From Gemmobacter aquatilis (lineage in GTDB: Bacteria > Pseudomonadota > Alphaproteobacteria > Rhodobacterales > Rhodobacteraceae), in assembly GCF_900110025.1 (NCBI RefSeq), contig NZ_FOCE01000002.1:1-64000 (forward strand): a stretch of DNA of 64,000 nucleotides, in the 5' to 3' direction. The position numbers and the translations under genes were made by a program. This document shows, piece after piece, positions 53,041 to 62,453 of the stretch; the first letter of the stretch is position 1; each line of letters opens with the position of its first letter. Below the pieces are notes generated by a model. It did no database searches, was not told the origin of the DNA, and worked only from the letters and a program-made list of their open reading frames with translations.

Positions 53041-54867
53041 TCAGTTGCCCAGCCACTGGCGGGCGGTGTTCGTCACATATGTCTCGCGCGCGGCATTGAC
53101 CTGCGGGCGGACGGAAACCTCCGGCACCGCCACATCCCACCACGTCCCGCCCGCGCCGGTGCCCGGCACCGAGTCCGTCTCGATCAGGATCACCGTCGGC
53201 AGGCTGGCGCCCTTGGCCTCGGCCATCGCGGCCTCCAGCTCGGCCACCGACCCCACCTTCTTCGCAATCGCCCCCATGGAGCCCGCATGGGCCACAAAGT
53301 CGATCTGCGCCGGGTTCACATGATAGCTGTCGTCCAGCATGTTGTTGAACGGCGCGCCGCCGCAGCCCTGCTGCAGCCGGTTGATGCAGCCGTAACCCCG
53401 GTTGTCGGTCAGCACGACGGTAAAGGGCACCGCCATCATCACCGCCGTCGCCAGCTCGCTGTTCGCCATCATATAGCTGCCATCGCCCACCATGCAGACC
53501 ACATGTTTGTCCGGCGCCGCCATCTTGATGCCCATGGCCCCGGCGACCTCGTATCCCATGCAGGAAAAGCCATATTCCATATGGTATCCGCCCGCCGCCG
53601 CCCGCCACAGCACATGCAGCGCGCCCGGCATGGTGCCCGCCGCCGACATGATGACCGACTCCTTCCCCGTCGCCCGCGTCACCGCGCCGATGATCTGCGC
53701 ATCGGTCGGCAGGGCATTGCCTTCTGGCGCCGCGAACAGCGCATCGGTGGTGGCAAACCACGCCGCCCGGCTGGCGAAATCCGGGTCGGCAAAGCGCTTG
53801 GCGCCCAAGCCCGCGCTGATCTTTGCCAGCGCCACCTTCGCGTCACTCACCAAAGCCTGCGCCCCACGCTTGGCGCCATCATAGCCGTGAATGTTGATCG
53901 ACAGGATCTTGCGCCCCGGCGCGCTGAAAACCGTCCAGCTTCCGGTGGTGAAATCCTGAAACCGCGTGCCGACGCCAATCACCAGATCCGCCGCCGCCGC
54001 CAGCGCATTGCCACAGCCCGTGCCGGTCACCCCGGGTGATCCGAAATGCAGCGGCTCCTCCCAGTCGATGGCGCCCTTGCCCGCCTGCGTCTCCACCAGC
54101 GGGATGTTGTGGCGCTTGGCAAAGGCCAGCAGATCGGCCTCGGCCTCAGAATAGATCACCCCGCCGCCCGCCACGATCAAGGGCCGCTCCGCCGCCAGTA
54201 TCGCCGCCACCGCCGCTTCCAGCTCGCGCTGATCCGGTTCGGGCCGCCGGATATGCCACACCTTGGGCGTGAAGAATTCCACCGGGTAATCATAGGCTTC
54301 GGCCTGAGTATCCTGACAGAAGGCCAGACACACCGGCCCGCAATTCGCCGGGTCCGTCATCACCCGCAGGGCGCGGGGCAGCGCGGTCAGGATATGTTCG
54401 GGCCGCGAAATCCGGTCGTAATAGCGCACCACCGGGCGGAAACAGTCATTCGCCGACACCATGCCATCGTCGAAATCCTCGATCTGCTGCAACACCGGAT
54501 CGGGCGCGCGATTGGCAAACACATCGCCGGGGATGAACAGCACCGGCAGCCGGTTCACATGCGCCAGCGCCGCCGCCGTCACCAGATTCAGCGCCCCCGG
54601 CCCGATGGAGCTTGTGACCGCCATCGCCCGCTTGCGCTTCATGGTCTTGGCATAGGCAATCGCCGTATGCGCCATGGTCTGTTCGTTATGCCCCCGCCAT
54701 GTCGGAAACACGTCCTGCGCGTGATACAGCGCCTCGCCGATCCCCGCCACATTGCCATGGCCAAAGATCGCCCAGATGCCCTCGATGAACCGCTCGCCCT
54801 CTTCCGTCATCTGCACGGAAAGCCATTTCACCATGGCCTGCGCGGCGGTAAGCCGGATCGTCGTCAT
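53041..54867 (-). CDS. iolD: 3D-(3,5/4)-trihydroxycyclohexane-1,2-dione hydrolase
   Basis: A 608-residue ThDP-dependent enzyme that opens the ring in myo-inositol catabolism. The N-terminal pyrimidine-binding domain starts with [13 protein letters not shown] and contains [18 protein letters not shown]; the C-terminal ThDP/Mg motif is [12 protein letters not shown]...NRGYGCI. The ATG overlaps the iolC stop region (ATGA). Confidence 0.97.
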   Translation of the reverse strand: MTTIRLTAAQAMVKWLSVQMTEEGERFIEGIWAIFGHGNVAGIGEALYHAQDVFPTWRGHNEQTMAHTAIAYAKTMKRKRAMAVTSSIGPGALNLVTAAALAHVNRLPVLFIPGDVFANRAPDPVLQQIEDFDDGMVSANDCFRPVVRYYDRISRPEHILTALPRALRVMTDPANCGPVCLAFCQDTQAEAYDYPVEFFTPKVWHIRRPEPDQRELEAAVAAILAAERPLIVAGGGVIYSEAEADLLAFAKRHNIPLVETQAGKGAIDWEEPLHFGSPGVTGTGCGNALAAAADLVIGVGTRFQDFTTGSWTVFSAPGRKILSINIHGYDGAKRGAQALVSDAKVALAKISAGLGAKRFADPDFASRAAWFATTDALFAAPEGNALPTDAQIIGAVTRATGKESVIMSAAGTMPGALHVLWRAAAGGYHMEYGFSCMGYEVAGAMGIKMAAPDKHVVCMVGDGSYMMANSELATAVMMAVPFTVVLTDNRGYGCINRLQQGCGGAPFNNMLDDSYHVNPAQIDFVAHAGSMGAIAKKVGSVAELEAAMAEAKGASLPTVILIETDSVPGTGAGGTWWDVAVPEVSVRPQVNAARETYVTNTARQWLGN

Positions 54868-56771
54868 GCTGCCAGTTCCTTGCTTGCGCGCGCCGCGTCC
54901 CAGACGCCGCAGAGTTGTTGGTATTTCGCCACCATATCGGCCACCGCCGCCGCGTCGGACATCCGCCCGCCCAGCCATTCGCGCGCCGCTTCGGCAAAGA
55001 TCGTGCGGCCCACCGCAAAGCCCTTCACCAGATCCTGCCGCGCCGCCACCGCGAAACTGGCGGCCAGTTGATCCAGCGGCGCATCCAGCCCCAGCACCAC
55101 GATGCCGCGCACATGCGGGTCGTTGCGGGTGATCGCGGCACAGGCCTTCTCCCACGCTGCCGCATTGGTGAACGGCTCCAGCTTCCACCAGTCCGGGTAC
55201 ACCCCCAGATCATAGAACCGCTGGATGATCGTGGCCGAGGTGTCGTCATCCACCGCCGCCACCTTGGACGGGATGATTTCCAGCAGCATTTCCAGCCGGT
55301 TACGCCGACAGGCGTGGAACAGGCGCAGCACCGTCGCCTCCTGCTCCGCCTTCATCTCGGGCGTGTCGTCGGGGTGATAGAAGCACAGCACCTTGCACAC
55401 ATGCTCCAGCGGCCATTCCTGCACGCCGCCGAAATCCGGCCCGATCTCGGGTTCCAGCACCAGCGGGCGCGAGCCCGGCCATTCCACCGGCCGCCCGATC
55501 CACAGCCCGGTGCCCGCCGCCGCATACAGCGCCTCGCGCCCCAACCGGCTGTCGCACAGGATGCCATAGCCCGGCCGCCCATCTTGAACCTGCATCGCAG
55601 CTTTCAGGCACAACTGTTTGAAAGCGCCAATCTTTTCCGGCGTCGCCCCCGCCATCGCCTCCAGTTGCATCCGGTGGTCAAAGGCAAACACCCGCATGGT
55701 GGACCAGTCCTTGTGCCGGTTGGTCGCCCAATGCACCTGCTCCAACGCCGCATCCTTGCGCAGCGCCTTTTCCACCACGCCGCGTTTCAGAAAGAACTCC
55801 AGCTCCGCAAGGCTCGGGTAAGCCGGGGTGCAGCCATGCCGGCTGACCGCAAAGGCCCCGCAGGCATTGGCGTATGTCAGCGCGACCGGCCAGGTTTCGC
55901 CGTCCAGCCAGCCCTTGATCAGCCCCGACATGAAACCGTCGCCCGCGCCCAGCACGTTGAACACCTCGATCGGAAAGCCCGGCCCGGCCTCGCCTTCGTC
56001 CAGCGTGTCCGGGATCGCGCCGGTAAAGGCCACCGCCCCGGCAGCGCCCCGCTTGCACACCAGCGCCGCACCGGAAACCGCCCGCACCGCCCGCAGCGCC
56101 GCGATGGTATCGGTCGATCCGCCCGCGATGTGGAACTCTTCTTCCGTCCCCACGATCAGATCGAACAGATGCAGCGTGCCCTGCAATTTCGCCGTCACCG
56201 CCGCCGATTCAATGAACCGGCTTTCCCCATCGCCATGGCCCGCCAGCCCCCACAGGTTCGGGCGGTAATCAATGTCCAGCGCCGTCTGCGCCCCGGTCTC
56301 GCGCGCCAGCCGCAAGGCCTTCAGCACCGCCGCCTCGGTGCGCGGGTGGCTCAGATGCGTGCCCGTTGCCACCACCGCCCGCGCATCGCCGATCAACGCG
56401 GGGTCGATATCCTCCTCGCACAGCGCCATATCGGCACAGTTTTCGCGGTAAAAGATCAGCGGAAACTGCGTCTCGTCCCGGATGCCCAGCAGCACCAGCG
56501 CCGTCAGCCGCTCGCGGTCGGTCAACACGCCGCGCACATCGACGCCTTCGCGCGCCAGTTCCTCGCGGATGAAGCGCCCCATATGCTCATCCCCGACCCG
56601 GGTAATCAGCGCCGATTTCAGCCCCAGCCGCGCCGTGCCCGCCGCGATGTTGCAGGGCGAGCCGCCGATATATTTCTGGAACGAGCCCATGTCCTCCAGA
56701 CGCCCGCCCACCTGCGCGCCATAAAGATCGACCGACGCGCGGCCGATGGTGATGACATCCAGCGCTTTCAT
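54864..56771 (-). CDS. iolC: IolC: 5-dehydro-2-deoxygluconokinase fused to DUF2090 (aldolase-like)
   Basis: A 635-residue two-domain enzyme. The N-terminal PfkB kinase (about 1-320; GGSPCNIAAGTARLG and the signature VLGAGDGFMSGL) phosphorylates 2-deoxy-5-keto-D-gluconate. The C-terminal DUF2090 domain (about 335-620) starts RVFAFDHRMQLEAM and has a TIM-barrel, aldolase-like pattern. Such fusions are annotated as bifunctional kinase and 5-keto-2-deoxygluconate-6-phosphate aldolase, combining IolC and IolJ activities. It is the first gene of the iolCDEB operon, and a GGAA-N6-TTCC operator lies upstream. Confidence 0.95.
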   Translation of the reverse strand: MKALDVITIGRASVDLYGAQVGGRLEDMGSFQKYIGGSPCNIAAGTARLGLKSALITRVGDEHMGRFIREELAREGVDVRGVLTDRERLTALVLLGIRDETQFPLIFYRENCADMALCEEDIDPALIGDARAVVATGTHLSHPRTEAAVLKALRLARETGAQTALDIDYRPNLWGLAGHGDGESRFIESAAVTAKLQGTLHLFDLIVGTEEEFHIAGGSTDTIAALRAVRAVSGAALVCKRGAAGAVAFTGAIPDTLDEGEAGPGFPIEVFNVLGAGDGFMSGLIKGWLDGETWPVALTYANACGAFAVSRHGCTPAYPSLAELEFFLKRGVVEKALRKDAALEQVHWATNRHKDWSTMRVFAFDHRMQLEAMAGATPEKIGAFKQLCLKAAMQVQDGRPGYGILCDSRLGREALYAAAGTGLWIGRPVEWPGSRPLVLEPEIGPDFGGVQEWPLEHVCKVLCFYHPDDTPEMKAEQEATVLRLFHACRRNRLEMLLEIIPSKVAAVDDDTSATIIQRFYDLGVYPDWWKLEPFTNAAAWEKACAAITRNDPHVRGIVVLGLDAPLDQLAASFAVAARQDLVKGFAVGRTIFAEAAREWLGGRMSDAAAVADMVAKYQQLCGVWDAARASKELAA

Positions 56772-56834
56772 GCAAACTCCCCCCGCGATGCCTGCCGCCC
56801 CCGGATCGGGAGACTCAGGCAGCTTCCTGCTTTT

Positions 56835-56850
56835 TGGAATATTTATTCCA
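56835..56850. promoter_or_regulatory. IolR operator upstream of iolC
   Basis: TGGAATATTTATTCCA is a perfect palindrome with core GGAA-N6-TTCC, the motif described for the RpiR-type regulator IolR of Sinorhizobium meliloti. It lies downstream of a plausible minus-strand promoter (-35 TTCCAA, -10 GCTAAA). A half-site TGGAAT is found near 56878. Confidence 0.8.
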
Positions 56851-56891
56851 TTTTTAGCCGCAGGGGAAGCGCTATTTTGGAATCACCCGCC

Positions 56892-57722
56892 TCAGGCCTC
56901 GCCGCGCGCCGTGCCCACCGCCACCGCCAGCGCCAGCGCCATGGCAATCGTCGCCGAAAGCGACCGGAACGCGCCGAAATCCACCTCGGGCACTGTCAGA
57001 ATGGCATCGGCGTGGCGGGCCAGCGGGCTGGTCAGCCGGTCGGTCATCGCCACCACCGGCAGCCCCCGTTCACGCGCATCCGCCGCCAGCGCCAGCGTTT
57101 CCTCGGAATAGGGCGCAAAGGTGATCGCCAGCAGCGCATCGCCCGGCCGCAGGGCAAAGCGGTGATCCAGCTTGCCTGCCCCATCATGGTGCATCGCCGG
57201 AACGGCCATTTTTTCAAACACATAGGCCAGATAGCTCGACACCGGATAGGCGCGGCGGAACCCCACCACATGCACCGTCTCCGCCACCGCGAGCACCGAA
57301 ACCGCCTGCGCCAGCGCGCCCTCGTCCAGCGTTTTCGCCAAGGCCTCAAGGCTCAGCCGCCCCGCCTCGACAAATTCCGCCAGCAGCGCCGCCGGGCTGC
57401 CCGAGCCGTTGTCCTTCAGGTTTTTCAGCCGCGTCGCATAATCCGGCCAGCCCGGCGCATAGACCTCGCGGAACAGCTTCTGCATCCCGGAAAAGCCCGA
57501 AAATCCCATGATCTGACAAAAGCGCATCAAGGCCGAAGGCGGCACATCCGCCCCCGCCGCCAGTTCCGCCACCGTGCTCACCGCGATCCGGTCGGTATTG
57601 GCCGAAATGTAATCGGCGCATTGCCGCAACCGCTTGGGCAGCCCATCCGAAACCGCCGCCAAGCGCTCGCGGAATTCCTCCACACTGCCCGGGGCATTTG
57701 ACGAGGTTTCGGCATGGTCCAT
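56892..57722 (-). CDS. iolR: RpiR/MurR-family regulator of the inositol genes
   Basis: A 276-residue regulator: an N-terminal RpiR helix-turn-helix domain (about 20-90; VSTVAELAAGADVPPSALMRFCQIMGFSGF) and a C-terminal SIS sugar-phosphate-binding domain (VHVVGFRRAYPVSSYLAYVF...ITFAPYSEETLALA). RpiR proteins sense phosphosugars, here probably a late inositol intermediate. The ATG at 57722 has AAGGA seven bases upstream. It lies between two matching operators, one before iolC and one before the divergent dehydrogenase. Confidence 0.92.
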   Translation of the reverse strand: MDHAETSSNAPGSVEEFRERLAAVSDGLPKRLRQCADYISANTDRIAVSTVAELAAGADVPPSALMRFCQIMGFSGFSGMQKLFREVYAPGWPDYATRLKNLKDNGSGSPAALLAEFVEAGRLSLEALAKTLDEGALAQAVSVLAVAETVHVVGFRRAYPVSSYLAYVFEKMAVPAMHHDGAGKLDHRFALRPGDALLAITFAPYSEETLALAADARERGLPVVAMTDRLTSPLARHADAILTVPEVDFGAFRSLSATIAMALALAVAVGTARGEA

Positions 57723-57732
57723 ACGATGATCC

Positions 57733-57761
57733 TTGACAAAGGGGCACCCCTTCACGCTAGC
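57733..57761 (+). promoter_or_regulatory. promoter of the Gfo/Idh/MocA gene
   Basis: A perfect -35 TTGACA (57733-57738), a 17-bp spacer and GCTAGC (57756-57761). The operator at 57767-57782 overlaps the expected start site. Confidence 0.65.
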
Positions 57762-57766
57762 ACGCA

Positions 57767-57782
57767 TGGAACAAATATTCCA
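57767..57782. promoter_or_regulatory. IolR operator in the iolR-dehydrogenase intergenic region
   Basis: TGGAACAAATATTCCA, a palindrome with core GGAA-N6-TTCC, is the same motif found upstream of iolC. Located right after the -10 of the divergent dehydrogenase gene, a repressor bound here would block transcription. Confidence 0.8.
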
Positions 57783-57810
57783 AGCGGAATGCAGAGGGAG
57801 GGTTTCGGCG

Positions 57811-58941
57811 ATGCGTCTGGGGGTTGGGGTAATCGGCACGGGCTTCATGGGCAAGACCCATGCACTGGCTTGGCGCAATGTGCAGGCGGTTCTGGGCGGG
57901 ATGATGGGCGATGTCGCCACGCCCGACCTCGCGCTGCTCTGCGACGCGCCGCTGGACAGGGCGCAGGCGCTGGCCGCGCAATTCGGCTTCGCCCGCGCCA
58001 CCGACGACTGGCAGGCGCTGGTCACCGATCCCGCCGTCGATGTCGTCTCGATCACCACGCCCAACGGCTTGCATCACCGCATGGCGCTGGCCGCGATTGC
58101 CGCAGGCAAGCATGTCTGGTGCGAAAAGCCGATGGCGCTGACCCTGGCCGAGGCCGAGGAAATGGCCGAGGCCGCCCGCGCCCGTGGCGTGGTCACGCTG
58201 GTCGGCTACAACTACCTGAAAAACCCCGCCTTCACCCATGCCCAACGCCTGATCGCCGCCGGGGCTATCGGCCGCCTCGTTCAGTTTCGTGGCTGGGTCG
58301 ACGAAGACTATCAGGCCGACCCCGATCTGCCGTGGAGCTGGCGCGCCAAACTCGCCGAGGCCGGTCTGGGCGCTCTGGGCGATATCGGCACCCATCTCGT
58401 CTCCTTCGCGCATGGCATCATGGGCCCGATCACCTCGCTGATCGCCGACATGCAGACCATTCACGAAACCCGCCCGCTGCCCGACGGATCGGGACGCGGC
58501 GTGGTGGAAAACGAGGATGCCGCCTCGGTCCTCCTCCGTTTCGCCAATGGCGCGCAGGGCAGCCTGGTGATCTCGCGCTCCGCCTGGGGCCGCAAATCCC
58601 GGCTGGGATTCGAGGTGCATGGCACCAAGGGCATGATCGTCTTCGATCAGGAACGCATGAACGAATTGCAGATCTACCAGAATGAAGGGCCAAAGGCCGA
58701 ACAGGGTTTCAAGACCATCCTCACCGGCCCCACCCATCCGCCCTACGGCGAATTCTGCCCGGCCCCCGGCCATCAACTGGGCTTCAATGACTTGAAGGTG
58801 ATCGAATGCGCCGCCCTGCTGCGCGCCATTGCCGGGGCCGAACCGGCCCATCCCAGCTTCGACGACGCCCTGCGCATCGAACGCGTGATTCACGCCATCG
58901 CCGACTCCGCCCGCAACGGCGGCGCGCGCATCCCCCTGTAA
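57811..58941 (+). CDS. Gfo/Idh/MocA-family oxidoreductase, probable inositol dehydrogenase
   Basis: A 376-residue NAD(P)-dependent dehydrogenase. The N-terminal Rossmann motif is LGVGVIGTGFMGKTHALAW; the conserved catalytic Lys lies in CEKPMALT. The C-terminal domain includes DIGTHLVSFAHGIMGPI with the catalytic-site His and Asp. By context it is probably a myo- or scyllo-inositol dehydrogenase (IdhA/IolX-like) feeding the iolE step. GAGGGAGG precedes the ATG at 57811. It is divergent from iolR. Confidence 0.88.
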   Translation: MRLGVGVIGTGFMGKTHALAWRNVQAVLGGMMGDVATPDLALLCDAPLDRAQALAAQFGFARATDDWQALVTDPAVDVVSITTPNGLHHRMALAAIAAGKHVWCEKPMALTLAEAEEMAEAARARGVVTLVGYNYLKNPAFTHAQRLIAAGAIGRLVQFRGWVDEDYQADPDLPWSWRAKLAEAGLGALGDIGTHLVSFAHGIMGPITSLIADMQTIHETRPLPDGSGRGVVENEDAASVLLRFANGAQGSLVISRSAWGRKSRLGFEVHGTKGMIVFDQERMNELQIYQNEGPKAEQGFKTILTGPTHPPYGEFCPAPGHQLGFNDLKVIECAALLRAIAGAEPAHPSFDDALRIERVIHAIADSARNGGARIPL

Positions 58942-59001
58942 CCTGCGCAAGGCACCAGCGTCGCAGGGGGGCTGTCTGCCCCCCACGGCCCTGCGGGCCT
59001 C

Positions 59002-59080
59002 CCCCCGAGGATATTTAGGAACAGAAAATAGGCAAGAGCCCGCCCTTCCTGCATTTTCTGTTCCTAAATATCCTCGGGGG
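59002..59080. repeat. 28-bp perfect inverted repeat (family B extragenic palindrome)
   Basis: Two perfectly complementary 28-base arms (59002-59029 and 59053-59080) with core CCCCGAGGATATTTAGGAAC and AGAAAAT flank a 23-base loop. They share GAGGATATTT with the other family but differ in the distal half. It sits between the convergent dehydrogenase and DAHP synthase genes. Confidence 0.85.
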
Positions 59081-59149
59081 TGAATTGGCCGCAGGCCAAG
59101 AGGGGGCGCGAGCGCCCCATGAACGGCGACGCCGCAGGCGGCGCAAGTC

Positions 59150-59178
59150 AAAAAAGAAAGGCGGGGTTTCCCCCGCCT
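59150..59178 (-). terminator. terminator of the DAHP synthase gene
   Basis: An 8-bp stem (59159-59166 with 59171-59178), 4-base loop, and a TTCTTTTTT tract on the minus strand, 28 bases after the stop. Confidence 0.92.
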
Positions 59179-59206
59179 GTCCTGTCCGATCCGGCGCGGT
59201 TGCGCC

Positions 59207-60577
59207 TTACATAGCCACGCGGCGCTGATCTTCGCGCCGTGCTGTCAGTTCTTCGGCCACAAGGAAGGCCAGTTCCAGTGATTGCGAGGCGTTCAGCCGC
59301 GGGTCGCAGGCGGTGTGATAGCGGTCCGACAGGTTCTCGTCGGTCACCGCGCGCAGGCCGCCGGTGCACTCGGTCACGTCCTTGCCGGTCATCTCGAAAT
59401 GCACGCCACCGGGGATCGTGCCCTCGGCCTTGTGGATCGCGAAGAACTCGCGCACTTCGCGCAGCACCGAATCGAAGGGCCGGGTCTTGTAGCCCGAGGC
59501 CGCCTTGATCGTGTTGCCATGCATCGGGTCGCAGGACCACACGACATTGGCGCCCTCTTCGCGCACCGCCTTGATCAGCCGCGGCAGGTGATCGCCCACC
59601 TTGCCCGCGCCGAACCGCGCGATCAGCGTCAGCCGCCCCGCCTCGTTCGCCGGGTTCAGCTTGGCCATCAGCACCTTCAGGTCTTCCGCCGTGGTGGACG
59701 GCCCGCATTTCAGCCCGATCGGGTTCAGCACACCGCGGCAGAATTCCACATGCGCGCCATCGGGCTGCCGCGTGCGGTCGCCGATCCAGATCATGTGCCC
59801 CGAGCCCGCCACCGGCTGGCCGGTCAGGCTGTCGATCCGGCACAGCGCCTCTTCATATTCCAGCAGCAGCGCCTCGTGCGAGGTGTAGAAATCCACCCGG
59901 CTCAGCTCATGCGCGGTTTCCGAATTGACCCCGGCCGCGTTCATGAAGTCCAGCGCGTCAGAGATGCGGTTGGACAGTTCGCGATAGCGTTCGGCCTTGT
60001 CATGTTCGGCGAAGCCCAGCGTCCAGGAATGCACGCGGTGGATATCGGCGAAACCGCCGGTCGAAAACGCGCGCAGCAGGTTCAGCGAGGCCGCGGCTTG
60101 GGTATAGGCCTGCAGCATCCGCTGCGGATCGGGCATCCGCGCCTCGACCGTCGCGTCAAAACCGTTGATGATGTCGCCACGGTAGGACGGGTATTCCACG
60201 CCGCCGATCACCTCGGTCGGGGCCGAACGCGGCTTGGCGAACTGGCCCGCCATGCGGCCCACCTTGATCACCGGCACCTTGGCGCCATAGGTCAGCACTA
60301 CCGCCATCTGCAGCATCACGCGGAACGTGTCGCGGATATTGTCGGCGCTGAATTCGGCAAAGCTTTCGGCGCAATCGCCGCCTTGCAGCAGGAAGGCCTT
60401 GCCCTCTGCCGCCAGTGCCAGCTCTTTCTTCAGACGCCGCGCCTCTCCGGCAAAGACGAGCGGAGGATATTTCGCCAGTTGAGCCTCGACCCCCTGCAGC
60501 GCAGCCTGATCCGGATAATCCGGCATCTGCACCCGCGGTTTCGCGCGCCAATCCGATTTCGACCAGGCTTTGGTCAT
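59207..60577 (-). CDS. class II 3-deoxy-7-phosphoheptulonate synthase
   Basis: A 456-residue type II DAHP synthase joining phosphoenolpyruvate and erythrose 4-phosphate at the entry of the shikimate pathway. Motifs [47 protein letters not shown] and GGVHFEMTG, with [34 protein letters not shown] at the end, are diagnostic of the plant/actinobacterial type. The start at 60577 has GGAGGAG upstream. It is called aroG or aroF in different genomes, so no symbol is given. Confidence 0.95.
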   Translation of the reverse strand: MTKAWSKSDWRAKPRVQMPDYPDQAALQGVEAQLAKYPPLVFAGEARRLKKELALAAEGKAFLLQGGDCAESFAEFSADNIRDTFRVMLQMAVVLTYGAKVPVIKVGRMAGQFAKPRSAPTEVIGGVEYPSYRGDIINGFDATVEARMPDPQRMLQAYTQAAASLNLLRAFSTGGFADIHRVHSWTLGFAEHDKAERYRELSNRISDALDFMNAAGVNSETAHELSRVDFYTSHEALLLEYEEALCRIDSLTGQPVAGSGHMIWIGDRTRQPDGAHVEFCRGVLNPIGLKCGPSTTAEDLKVLMAKLNPANEAGRLTLIARFGAGKVGDHLPRLIKAVREEGANVVWSCDPMHGNTIKAASGYKTRPFDSVLREVREFFAIHKAEGTIPGGVHFEMTGKDVTECTGGLRAVTDENLSDRYHTACDPRLNASQSLELAFLVAEELTARREDQRRVAM

Positions 60578-60718
60578 GGCTCTCCTCCGTCCGTTAGCGG
60601 TATCGCCTGCCCTATAGATATTTGCCCGGGAAAAGCAATGGGGCACACCGTCCCGCCTCTTGAACAGAAGGTCAAATCCTGCCTAGATGCGACGAAACCG
60701 ACGCAAACAGGTCGCATC

Positions 60719-61741
60719 ATGTCCAGCCCCCAGCGCAAAGCCACCCCTGTGACGAAAGAGGCTGCACCGCGCCGCTTCATTTTCCTGTTGCTCGACCGCT
60801 TCACCATGCTGTCCTTCGCCGGCGCGATCGAGCCGCTGCGCATCGCCAACCGTCTCGCCGGGCATGATATCTATTCCTGGAAACTGGCGGGCGAAGGCGG
60901 CGATGTCGCGGTCTGTTCCAATGGCGCGGCCTTCAAGCTCGACATGGGTCTGGACGAGATCGACCGCGAAGATACGCTGCTGGTCTGTGGCGGCATCGAC
61001 GTGGCCCGCGCCACCACCCGCGCCATCATCGCCTGGCTGCGGCGCGAGGCGCGGCGCGGCGCCGCCATCGGCGGGTTGTGCACCGGCGCCTATGCACTGG
61101 CCAAGGCCGGGCTGCTCGACGGCAAGAAAGCCACCATCCACTGGGAGAATCAGGACGGCTTTCTTGAGGAATTCGAGGAAGTGAAGCTGACCAAATCGGT
61201 CTTCGTGATCGACGGCAACCGGCTGACCACCGCAGGCGGCACCGCCTCCATCGACCTGATGCTGAAGATCATCGCCGCCGATCATGGCGAGGATCTGGCC
61301 AATACCGTGGCCGACCAGTTGATCTACAACTCCATCCGCACCGATCAGGACACGCAGCGCCTGTCGATCCCCACCCGCATCGGCGTGCGCCATCCCAAGC
61401 TGAGCCAGGTCATCCAGATGATGGAAGGCGCCATCGAAGACCCGCTTTCCCCCTCCGATCTGGCCGAGGATGTCGGCATGTCCACCCGCCAGCTTGAACG
61501 CCTGTTCCGCCGCTATCTGAACCGCAGCCCCAAGCGTTACTACATGGAACTGCGGCTGCAAAAGGCGCGCAACCTGCTGATGCAGACGGATATGAGCGTG
61601 ATCAACGTGGCGCTGGCCTGCGGCTTTGCCTCGCCCTCGCATTTCTCGAAATGCTACCGCAGCCATTACAACACCACGCCTTACCGCGAGCGCGGCACGC
61701 AGGGCAATGTGCCCGGGGTCGGCGTGCGCCTGTCGATCTGA
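60719..61741 (+). CDS. GlxA-family transcriptional regulator
   Basis: A 340-residue regulator with an N-terminal DJ-1/PfpI-like domain (about 18-195; GGLCTGAYALAKAG with Cys121) and a C-terminal AraC helix-turn-helix pair (DLAEDVGMSTRQLERLFRRYLNRSPKRYY...VALACGFASPSHFSKCYRSHY). This arrangement includes GbdR and ArgR/CdhR-type activators of betaine, carnitine or arginine use. No target gene is evident here. Divergent from the DAHP synthase gene. Confidence 0.9.
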   Translation: MSSPQRKATPVTKEAAPRRFIFLLLDRFTMLSFAGAIEPLRIANRLAGHDIYSWKLAGEGGDVAVCSNGAAFKLDMGLDEIDREDTLLVCGGIDVARATTRAIIAWLRREARRGAAIGGLCTGAYALAKAGLLDGKKATIHWENQDGFLEEFEEVKLTKSVFVIDGNRLTTAGGTASIDLMLKIIAADHGEDLANTVADQLIYNSIRTDQDTQRLSIPTRIGVRHPKLSQVIQMMEGAIEDPLSPSDLAEDVGMSTRQLERLFRRYLNRSPKRYYMELRLQKARNLLMQTDMSVINVALACGFASPSHFSKCYRSHYNTTPYRERGTQGNVPGVGVRLSI

Positions 61742-61753
61742 GGCGCGCGCGGC

Positions 61754-62152
61754 TTACGAAGAAGCGGCCAGAGGGTCGGCGCCAAAGCGGTTGGCGCCCG
61801 CCGTGCCCTTCATGCAGAACCAGGCCAGCAGGAAGATCCAGCCGATCAGCGGCACCAGCACCAGCAGCAGCCACCAGCCGGATTTGTCCAGATCGTGCAG
61901 CCGCCGCACGCCAAGCGCCAGTCCGGGCAGCAGATTGACCAGCGACCAGAGCGAGCCGACCGGCCCGGCATCGTAGGCATAGCCCATCATGCCATGGCCC
62001 ATGCTGCCCTGCCCGCCCCCCTCGACCGCGGCAATGGCCAGCGAAACAAGCACGGTGAACAGCACGAACCACCAATAGTCCGACCGCGCGGCGCGCCCGG
62101 AAAAGGTGGCATAGTTGCGATAGGCGGATTTCACGGCGTCAACAAAGGTCAT
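61754..62152 (-). CDS. DUF805 family membrane protein
   Basis: A 132-residue inner-membrane protein with about three helices and the DUF805 pattern NYATFSGRAARSDYWWFVLF...GVRRLHDLDKSGWWLLL. Function unknown. Its Gly/His/Met-rich segment (GGGQGSMGHGMMGYAYDAG) is unusual. Convergent with the GlxA-type regulator; the start at 62152 is fixed by the conserved N-terminus. Confidence 0.88.
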   Translation of the reverse strand: MTFVDAVKSAYRNYATFSGRAARSDYWWFVLFTVLVSLAIAAVEGGGQGSMGHGMMGYAYDAGPVGSLWSLVNLLPGLALGVRRLHDLDKSGWWLLLVLVPLIGWIFLLAWFCMKGTAGANRFGADPLAASS

Positions 62153-62453
62153 TATCGGTCCTTTACCGGCCCAAGCTGTCACCCAGCCTGCCATGGCGCG
62201 GCAGGGCCTGTCCATCGCCCGATTGCCCGGCCCGCCCCGCCGCACCGGCAAGTCCCCCGGCAAATCCCTGCGCCATATCGGAAAAATCGCAGCCCTTGCG
62301 CATCGGGCACCCGCAGCATGCCGCGCCGCAGCGTCCGTTGACCCCGCGTCACCCGATCATTCTGCGGCATATGGGCCACAAACGGCGCTTTTCTTTTCAA
62401 GACGCCCGATCTAGCCTGCGCCCCATAAGACTGTTTCGACATGGGAGAAACCA
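62153..62453. other. 301-base intergenic region upstream of livJ
   Basis: No gene is seen. It lies between the divergent DUF805 and livJ genes and must contain livJ expression signals; GGGAGA just upstream of the livJ ATG is the ribosome-binding site. I could not identify a clear promoter. Confidence 0.5.

Noticed and set aside
54915-57701. A 928-codon plus-strand frame across iolC and iolR
   Set aside because: It has only low-complexity His/Arg/Gln content and lies antisense to two genes with clear domains.
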